Shown here in pieces: positions 8,901-14,368 of a DNA stretch of 14,368 bases. The DNA lies in assembly GCA_016256075.1 (NCBI GenBank), contig SDVU01000367.1:1-14368 (forward strand). Reading direction: 5' to 3'. The DNA comes from Dictyocoela muelleri (lineage: Eukaryota; Microsporidia). Below the pieces are notes generated by a model that ran no database searches, had not been told where the DNA came from, and saw only the letters and a list, made by a program, of their open reading frames with translations. Numbering within the stretch: position 1 is the stretch's first letter; the number at the start of each line of letters is the position of its first letter. A program made the position numbers and the translations under genes.

Positions 8901-9110
8901 ATGAAAATTAAAAAAACGGTTAATATCTATAATTTCATGCTATTTCATTTCCATGAACATTTTCGTAATATTTTTTCATACTCTGTATTTTTCTATATGT
9001 CGCAAAACGAAATATAGAAAAATATAAAGTATGAAATTAATAAAAAAAAATTTTCAGGAAAATAAATTAGCATTAAATTATAGATATAACCCGATTTTTT
9101 TAATTTTTAT
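8901..9110. repeat. Foldback MITE-like hairpin of about 210 bp
   Basis: The arms at about 8901-9002 and 9008-9110 are imperfect inverted copies around a 5-nt loop (CAAAA at 9003-9007). Outer ends share AAAATTAAAAAAAYCGG, inner parts share TATCTATAATTT and TTTTTCTATAT. It is non-coding. No clear target duplication is visible in the AT-rich flanks. Confidence 0.72.
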
Positions 9111-9299
9111 TATACCTAATTTTTTCTGGTCTCTAACCCAGGTCAAAATTTAAACATCTATGTTAAAATTAAAAATTAAAAAACATATTATAAAAATTAA
9201 AAAAACACATTTAAAAATTTAATAGTGGCTTTACATTGGTATAATATCCATAAATTTTAAATTCAATTTGTTTATAGTATTTGAAATACAAAAAAAGAT

Positions 9300-9413
9300 T
9301 TAAATAGTCGTTTAATGTTTCTATTTATATGCCATAACTATAATGTTAAATTTTTTTAATAATGCCCAAATATTTTCAATAGTCTGCGTGTTAGCTTTAG
9401 TTTCTGGATAAAC
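9300..9413 (-). pseudogene. C-terminal relic of an older ISXO2-like transposase
   Basis: The minus strand reads KFVYPETKANTQTIENIWALLKK (split here: FVYPETKANTQTIE, then NIWALLKK). This closely follows the FV-x-PETGAHTQTIE segment that carries the catalytic Glu of DDE_Tnp_IS1595 (ISXO2/Merlin-like) transposases. The frame meets a stop shortly after (FNIIVMAYK), and further decayed C-terminal residues follow. The upstream continuation appears on the other side of the element at 9421-10610, where the minus strand reads LINDSKY, matching the VNHSK-x-F segment that normally comes just before. The gene seems to have been split by that insertion. Confidence 0.65.
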
Positions 9414-9420
9414 AAATTTT
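9414..9420 (+). repeat. Target-site duplication, left copy (AAATTTT)
   Basis: Directly abuts the left terminal repeat, with the same 7 bp in the same orientation at 10611-10617. The word is AT-only and palindromic-looking, so chance is possible. Merlin/ISXO2-type elements usually duplicate 8-9 bp. Confidence 0.55.
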
Positions 9421-9546
9421 GGTGCAAGACCGTGAGAGAGGGAAGGAGAAAGGGTCTCCCGTTTAGAGAGTTTTTTATCGGTAAAAAAAAGAAAATGATA
9501 TACAAGACCGTGAGAGTGGGCAAGAGCAGGGGCTCTCTCTAGAATA
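9421..9546 (+). repeat. Left terminus of the ISXO2-like element, tandemly duplicated
   Basis: CAAGACCGTGAGAG occurs at 9424-9437 and 9503-9516. About 45 bp after each start can be aligned (GGGAAGGAGAAAGGGTCTCC against GGGCAAGAGCAGGGGCTCTC), so the terminal block is duplicated with a period of 79 bp. The outer copy pairs with the right-hand end. Confidence 0.7.
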
Positions 9547-9601
9547 ATACTCATAGAAACAAATTAAAAATACATATAGATATAATAAAAACCCTTTTTA
9601 A

Positions 9602-10485
9602 TTAACAATTGTTATCAATCATCCAGCATAGTACCTCGAACAAAACTTTACCTATTTCTAAATATTCTCCCTGTTTTAGAAAATAGTATCTGAATATAAA
9701 TTCATTTAAAAAACTTCTCATGTATGTCATTTTTATACCTAACCTCTTTTTAACATAGTATTTCATTTGGGACCAAAGGTTTTCTATATTATTTGTATGA
9801 AACCCATTTGGGTTTTTAAATCCTATTGAATGGTTTACGACTTCGTGATTGCAAAAACAGTTTTCCACGGCCTTGGGATAAGATGGATAACCATCAGTTA
9901 TAATCAGAGAACCTGTGTTTTTGAATCAAAACAGTAAGCGTCTTTATCTTTCTATTTGGCACAACTTCAATCACTATATTGCCAGTATTGCTTTCTATAA
10001 GACCTACTATCCAAGTACATCTCGGTAAATTGTCATAGGTTTTAGATGGACAAGTAATAAGCTTACCCTTATAAATCACGGTTTCATCAATATGAACCTT
10101 GTTTTCTCCTCCTAACATTATGATTTTTTTTTCGAACTTATTTTTTGTTCTATATATGAGCTTATTACCTTTTTGAGATTTTGGACCGTGCTTTTAGTGA
10201 TATCACAATCGTTTGCTATTCTTTTTTGGTAGTCGTCGTTAAGAAATTCGTATATAGCTAGCATTTTTTTATGAATAGGAATTGCAGGCTTATTTATAAA
10301 CTTGTTTTTATAGACGACAGACCTCTTTCGAGAGTTCGAAACTAGACATCTATACCCAGCGCCAAAGAGATAAGCCTTATCGATTTTAGTTCCATATTGG
10401 TGAAACAACATGAACATTTTATTTCCAATGGCTAAAGTTCTTCGTCAACAAGATATTCTAGAGCATCTTTGACACTTAAAAACAT
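9602..10485 (-). pseudogene. ISXO2-like (DDE_Tnp_IS1595) transposase pseudogene
   Basis: The likely start is the ATG at 10485-10483 (MFLSVKDALEYLVDEEL), with the stop at 9604-9602, giving room for about 294 codons, a usual family length. In order: a stop codon at 10434-10432; a zinc-ribbon-like CSCC (10418-10404) with RC later; an HTH-like segment (KRIANDCDITKSTVQNLKKV); the first catalytic Asp in VHIDETVIYKGK (10088-10086); WIVGLIE and VPNRK; the second Asp in IITDGYPSYP (9895-9893); HTNNIENLW with the catalytic Glu (9784-9782), 36 residues after the second Asp; and a C-terminal FIFRYYF. All three catalytic residues remain. It is broken by the stop and about three frame changes, one at a run of nine A (plus-strand T run 10124-10132), another between LIQK and GSLIITD (near 9910). 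Confidence 0.88.
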
Positions 10486-10556
10486 TATTGAGGCAGTAGA
10501 TCCGAATAGTTTTCGCTTCTTTCATTTTTATGGGTTTTTTTATTTTTAATTTTTCT

Positions 10557-10610
10557 ATAAGACCGTGAGAATAGACTGAAAAAATCTGTCCATTCTCATG
10601 GTCTTGCACC
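10557..10610. repeat. Right terminus of the ISXO2-like element, hairpin
   Basis: AAGACCGTGAGAAT (10559-10572) and ATTCTCATGGTCTT (10592-10605) are inverted copies with one mismatch, around a 19-nt loop. The outer arm is the element's terminal repeat. The inner arm is a third direct copy of the motif found twice at the left end. Confidence 0.75.
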
Positions 10611-10617
10611 AAATTTT
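10611..10617 (+). repeat. Target-site duplication, right copy (AAATTTT)
   Basis: Directly follows the right terminal repeat and matches 9414-9420. Confidence 0.55.
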
Positions 10618-10985
10618 TAATACTTACTATCATTAATTAAATTTTTTTAACTTTGAACAGTCTATCTAACATAAATCATAAAAATGAAACCTTTGATTAA
10701 ATTATAACTTAACAATAAATTTGTTCTAAATCATAAAACCTTTTTTTTATTAAATTAAAATTCCGTTTTAATCCTGACTGTAATAAATTATTAATAGATT
10801 TTATCGTAATTTTTTTATGTCATTATTTTAAAGTATAAATTAATTTTAAACCTTAATTTTAAATTACCGTCATAACATTTATCCAAATATTGAAGAAAAT
10901 ATATTCCAATGACTATTTTAATAATCATACATACAACAAAATAAAAAAAAATATTCAAATAAAGAAGATTAAAATCAGTAATTAT
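10618..10985. other. AT-rich flank, may hold a decayed upstream part of the older ISXO2-like gene
   Basis: Only the first few codons on the minus strand (LINDSKY) can be related to the split transposase. Beyond that I see no family motif. A loose direct repeat containing TAAATCATAAAA occurs near 10672 and 10729. Confidence 0.35.
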
Positions 10986-10991
10986 ATATAA

Positions 10992-11179
10992 AATTTAGGT
11001 ACTTTGTATGTAGAGCAGCGCACTGGAAACTCCCACTGGGAAGAGCTTATGAAATGCCGATTGTATATATGTGTCCACCTCGCTGAGTTCTCATGAAACG
11101 AGGATTTTTTAGAAGCCCAAGGTCTAATATAAGCGATTTTATATGATCGTTGGCATTGTAAAAAGACATACAAAATCGA
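10992..11179 (+). repeat. Dispersed repeat R, copy 1 (single arm)
   Basis: Shares with copies 2 and 3 the ordered words GCAGCGCACTGG, TCCCACTGGGAAGAGC, TGCCGATTGTATAT and GCGATTTTATATG. It extends through the equivalent of the hairpin loop of the other copies, but I find no opposing arm next to it. The open frame over it on the minus strand shows no known protein family. Confidence 0.75.
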
Positions 11180-11490
11180 CTTTTTAAATCTATTTTTTGA
11201 TTTTTAAAAAAGATTTAGACCACCCTATAATTTTTAAATGGGTTATATAACTATTTTATACACATTTTTAATTTTTTTGGCCTTTAAATGTTTCATAATA
11301 CATCGAAAATAATTGTTTATATTTTTTTCATAATAAAGTTATTAGTGAATAATATAATATAATAAAGTTTAATATTTTTATAGAAAGAAATGCTTTTGTA
11401 TAAAATTTATATTACTAAAATATTTTAAAGTCTAATATTTAGTTTTGAAATAAAATAAATTAGTTTTGCCGGTAAAACTTAAATTAAATA
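11180..11490. other. AT-rich stretch without recognisable features
   Basis: Between two copies of repeat R. Only AT-rich, low-complexity sequence. Confidence 0.55.
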
Positions 11491-11491
11491 G

Positions 11492-11774
11492 AACAGCTTC
11501 TTGAAGACTCTCACTGAGAAGAGCATATAAAATTCCGGTTGTATATCCGAGACTAATTCGCTGTGTTGTCGTGGTATTTGTATTTTTTAAAAAGTCTTTT
11601 AATTAATATATGTGATTTTAATGTTTTTAAGATACAAATAAGCATATAAAATCGCATATATTAGATCATAGGCTTTTAAAAAATACACCTATCATGACAA
11701 ATATGCGACTTAGACTCGAATATACAATCGGCATTTTATAAGCTCTTCCCAGTGAGAGCCTCCAGTGCGCTGTT
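11492..11774. repeat. Foldback element of repeat R, copies 2 (+) and 3 (-)
   Basis: The left arm (11492-11620: AACAGC, TCTCACTGAGAAGAGC, TCCGGTTGTATATCCGAG) and the right arm (11645-11774: GCTCTTCCCAGTGAGAG and GCGCTGTT) are imperfect inverted copies with the centre near 11633. The right arm, read on the minus strand, is closer to copy 1 at 10992 than to its own partner arm. On the right, the similarity to copy 1 extends further out through GGTAC to about 11800. Confidence 0.82.
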
Positions 11775-11835
11775 TTACATACCAAGTACCAAAATTCGAT
11801 ATATTATATATTAATTTAATATATACTGTTGGATT

Positions 11836-11958
11836 CTCAAATTATTAACAACCAATCATTTTACATTTATGTCAAACACAAATTGTCTCTAATTGATATG
11901 TGTGTTAAATTATAATTGGTTCCATTGAATGGTTTTGAGCAATTAAAAACAAGGCTTA
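11836..11958. repeat. Imperfect foldback of about 120 bp
   Basis: The left words CTCAAA, AACCAAT and CAAACACA recur as the reverse complements TGTGTGTT, ATTGGTT and TTTGAG on the right. The arms are considerably diverged. It is non-coding. Confidence 0.4.
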
Positions 11959-11959
11959 T

Positions 11960-12550
11960 CGATTTAAAGCTATAAAAGAAAAAAAAAGATTTTATTAAAA
12001 TATATGCTTTCACCTAATTCTTTTACATCTTCATCTTTTATTAAGAGACCTTTCAAGAATACGAGAGGTTCTTCAAGACATATTAACATGTCACAATCGA
12101 ATAACCATTATGTAATCGATCTACTGTCGTAAACTGACAGGCTGCGCCGGAGCCTTCCAAGGATTCGTCAAAGATTAATATAACAATTATATTCGTATTT
12201 AATTTGGTATCAGGTGTTTTTTTTCTTGATGTAAAACTGTGGATTACGGTGAATTGGTGAGGCATTATAAAAAACAGCATTCTGATGCTATGAAAAAAAT
12301 AGTAAAGACTTTTAAATATATAAAGGAGATTATGCCTAAGATATTGATTTGATAAATTGGTTTTTGAAATTATGAAATTGTGTAGTCTTTAGGTATTTAA
12401 GAGAAATAGCATTCTATTATTAATTAATAAATAAAATTAAATTTTTAATTTATTGTTTCTAGCGTTTTAAAATTTATTGAATTTGATTTTTTTATTAAAT
12501 TTATTTTTAATCTGATTTTTTATAAATTTATTTTTTATTTTTTTTAAAAA
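11960..12550. other. AT-rich stretch with one unassigned open frame (12083-12280, minus)
   Basis: The only open frame of note is on the minus strand at 12083-12280 (65 residues, starting MLFFIMPHQFTV). It covers a short patch with clearly more G and C than its surroundings (about 12115-12170), read as DESLEGSGAACQF in this frame. I do not recognise it. It could be a relic of a gene or repeat, or chance. The rest shows nothing. Confidence 0.25.
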
Positions 12551-12554
12551 ATCA

Positions 12555-12627
12555 ATTTGGGGTGAAAATCCAGTGTTTTGTTCCATTTGGGGCTAAACGC
12601 CGGATTACGCCAAATTTCCCCCTCCTA
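12555..12627. repeat. GGGG-motif block, possible transposon terminus
   Basis: ATTTGGGG occurs at 12555-12562 and 12585-12592, and as its inverse (CAAATTTCCCCC) at 12611-12622. CGCCGGATTACGCC lies between. This cluster of short inverted and direct words in plain AT-rich DNA resembles a transposon end with subterminal repeats, but no partner end is found. Confidence 0.3.
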
Positions 12628-14040
12628 AAAAAAATGATATTATTTTATTAACAATTAAAATATGAAATTCAGAAATGACAATAAAATTTAATAATTTACA
12701 CAAAATTTTTAAAATGTTTAAAAATATTTGCGTAAATGTGTTTTATTGTTTAATTTAAACTTGACTTTGATCCAAAGGTCACCTTTTGCAAATTATTACA
12801 TGATTAAATTCAATTTAAAATCCGACAAAAATTTGTCATCGGTAAATTTTTGCCTGAGGTTATTGATTATTACATTACAAAGTGATAGAATTGATGATTT
12901 GAGATTATTAAAATTTTATGAATAATTTGTTAAATTATAGCAATAATCATAAAAGATGGAGATTTTACATGCTTATAATAGAGCTCTGAAGAATATTCTT
13001 TTAGCTAAAAATCAATAAAAAGACAAAATTATTATTTAAACTCGAGGAGATGTCAGACAGGCATTTCATTTGCTGATTATTTAAAAATTATAGTTAAAAT
13101 ATAAAATGAAAAGGATATGTTATTTAATAAGAAATTAATTGGTTGATAAATAAGCAAGATTTATAAAAATAAAAAAGTTGATTTAAAATATAAAAAAATA
13201 TAATGTTAACTCTATTTTTTTTCTACTTTATCGCTGACAGGCTACCATATTATTTTAAGTTTTAATAAAATTTATTTCTTTATTTTTTGTTGGATTATAA
13301 AACATTTTATTATTTCTCGGGCAAATTTTGGTTTTCGGCAAAATTTCGTCGTCGTTTTATTATATGATTATAACTTGACTATGAACCAAATGGTATGTTA
13401 CACAATTTATTACACGATTATATTTTTTATTATATCACTATATTTGTTTTCTTCTCAAATTTTTGTTTTTTACTCACTAAATCTCATTTATTGTCAATAC
13501 TGAATATTGCCGAGATTTTAATATAAAAAGCAGTTTTTATTTTTTTAACAATTTTTAAACAGATTTATATTTTAAATAAAATGTTCATCTAAATTTGCTG
13601 CAACTATCTAATCCTACAAGAAGCTATTTAGAGCCAATATTTTGTAAAGTATTCTCTCAATTCAATTAAACAAAAAATAATTGTTCATAATAAAATAAGC
13701 TCCTGTAGGTCGGTGAATAATAGAGAAGTATTAACCATTAAACGATTTAGGGGGGGGTAAATTTACATTTTTATTTTTCAAAAAATGATTTTTTTTTAAA
13801 AATCTATGAAAAATATTTTTTGAAAATTTTAAAAAATGAATGAAAGAATAAATTCTGAGATTCTAAAAAAAAGTCCATGTTTTTTATAAATTTTTTAAAT
13901 TTTCCAAAAGAGATCAAAATTTTGCTTATTACCAACATTACGCAACCCCTCTAAAAAATATCGTAAAAACGCAATATGACATTGACAAAGGGTATAAAAT
14001 TTTCTTTAAATATTTTTATATACATATTGTAAAGACCAGT
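12628..14040. other. Long AT-rich stretch holding a diverged direct repeat
   Basis: No convincing gene. Segments 12739-12812 and 13353-13428 are alignable direct copies (shared words GTTTTATT, AACTTGACT, CCAAA and ATTACA/CACGATTA), roughly three-quarters identical by eye. A small palindrome (GACAAAAATTTGTC) lies near 12821-12836, and a G8 run near 13750. A 20-residue plus-strand ORF at 12957-13019 (MEILHAYNRALKNILLAKNQ) is too short to interpret. Confidence 0.45.
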
Positions 14041-14052
14041 TTTTAATATGCT

Positions 14053-14099
14053 GCACGAGAACTCGCCGTTAGCATAGCGCGAGCTCATCGCGAGAACTC
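14053..14099. repeat. GC-rich island with repeated CGAGAACTC
   Basis: CGAGAACTC occurs at 14056-14064 and 14091-14099 around GCGCGAGCTC (with palindromic GAGCTC). The block is far richer in G and C than anything for hundreds of bases around. It encodes nothing obvious and may be the end of an unrecognised repeat. Confidence 0.5.
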
Positions 14100-14325
14100 A
14101 ACATGATTTTTTTTAATAAAAAAATATAGCAATTTCTTAGTTTTAACAAGAATATTCAATTTCAACATTCATTAGACACTCTTTCTAAAAAAATTTTATA
14201 AATTACCAAATATAGAAATGTCGAAGTATAATAAAAAAATATTTATATTGTTTTATAGGCTATGTGGGCTAATAGCCATACGTAAAAGTGGGTCTACAAT
14301 TTTATTTTTTTAACCCCTGAAAAAA

Positions 14326-14368
14326 ATGGACGAAATTATAAAAGATATTGAAAATGTGTTAATTTTAA
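14326..14368 (+). CDS. Possible start of an unidentified ORF, cut by the window edge
   Basis: An ATG at 14326 opens a frame (MDEIIKDIENVLIL) that remains open to the last base, 14 codons on. It is preceded at 14314-14317 by CCCC, eight bases upstream of the ATG. Short CCC or GGG motifs just upstream of starts are known in microsporidian genes, so the context is suggestive. A hairpin (GGCTAT/ATAGCC, 14258-14277) lies 50 bp upstream. Too little is visible to name a product. Confidence 0.25.
   Translation, partial: MDEIIKDIENVLIL

Larger units (their letters stand above)
9421..10610 (-). mobile_element. ISXO2/Merlin-like (IS1595-type) DNA transposon
   Basis: A 1190-bp element. Its ends are inverted repeats: GGTGCAAGACCGTGAGAG at 9421 and, on the other strand from 10610, GGTGCAAGACCATGAGAA. 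The first 11 bp are identical. The termini are flanked by a direct AAATTTT. Inside is a single minus-strand transposase pseudogene. The left terminal sequence is present twice in tandem (9423-9467 and again from 9502), and the right terminus contains a second, oppositely oriented copy that forms a hairpin. The element sits inside an older ISXO2-like transposase relic. Confidence 0.75.

Noticed and set aside
9321-9554. Minus-strand 77-residue frame as one gene
   Set aside because: It crosses the terminal repeat of the ISXO2-like element. Only its last 30 or so residues are real transposase relic, and the rest is translated transposon end.
10445-10633. Minus-strand 62-residue frame with CQRC as a zinc finger
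   Set aside because: It starts outside the element, reads through the terminal repeat and is out of frame with the transposase start (MFLSVKDALEYL) on the same strand.
10982-11173. Minus-strand 63-residue frame
   Set aside because: It coincides with copy 1 of repeat R; the other copies do not keep the frame open.
12728-12925. Plus-strand 65-residue frame
   Set aside because: It overlaps one copy of the direct repeat, but the other copy is not open in that frame and the composition is plain AT-rich.

Overview
The window is extremely AT-rich eukaryotic DNA that looks like a transposon graveyard. I can see no intact host gene, rRNA, tRNA, intron-bearing gene or CRISPR array. A Ty3/gypsy retroelement, a FLYWCH-type Mutator-like (MULE) relic and ISXO2/Merlin-like (DDE_Tnp_IS1595) transposase relics in one AT-rich contig suggest a large-genome microsporidian, with Hamiltosporidium or Edhazardia as plausible kinds. 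This is an inference from element content and composition; no host marker gene is present to confirm it.

Layout. 1-4119: a minus-strand Ty3/gypsy retroelement with parts in the order gag, protease, reverse transcriptase, RNase H, integrase. Its left-hand LTR runs off the window, and the two LTR pieces are identical over the 77 bp that can be compared. 4481-6325: a MULE with 27-bp terminal inverted repeats and a decayed minus-strand transposase. A 347-bp hairpin MITE (5624-5970) sits inside that transposase, flanked by a TA duplication. 6424-6556: a small foldback. 6661-6785: what looks like an orphan hAT-type terminus with subterminal repeats. 6839-8265: a 1.4-kb imperfect palindrome made of two satellite families arranged A-B-B'-A', with its centre near 7592. 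8901-9110: another foldback. 9300-10640: an ISXO2-like element (9421-10610) with terminal inverted repeats and an apparent 7-bp target duplication, nested in an older ISXO2-like transposase relic. 10992-11774: three copies of one dispersed repeat, two of them forming a hairpin. 11836-11958: a further foldback. 12000-14325: AT-rich DNA with a few structured islands (a GGGG-motif block, a diverged direct repeat, a short GC-rich island). 14326 to the end: a possible start of a further ORF, preceded by a CCCC motif.

The genes do not form a pathway. The recurring themes are nesting (MITE into MULE, ISXO2-like into ISXO2-like) and inverted repeats at every scale, from about 120 bp to 1.4 kb.
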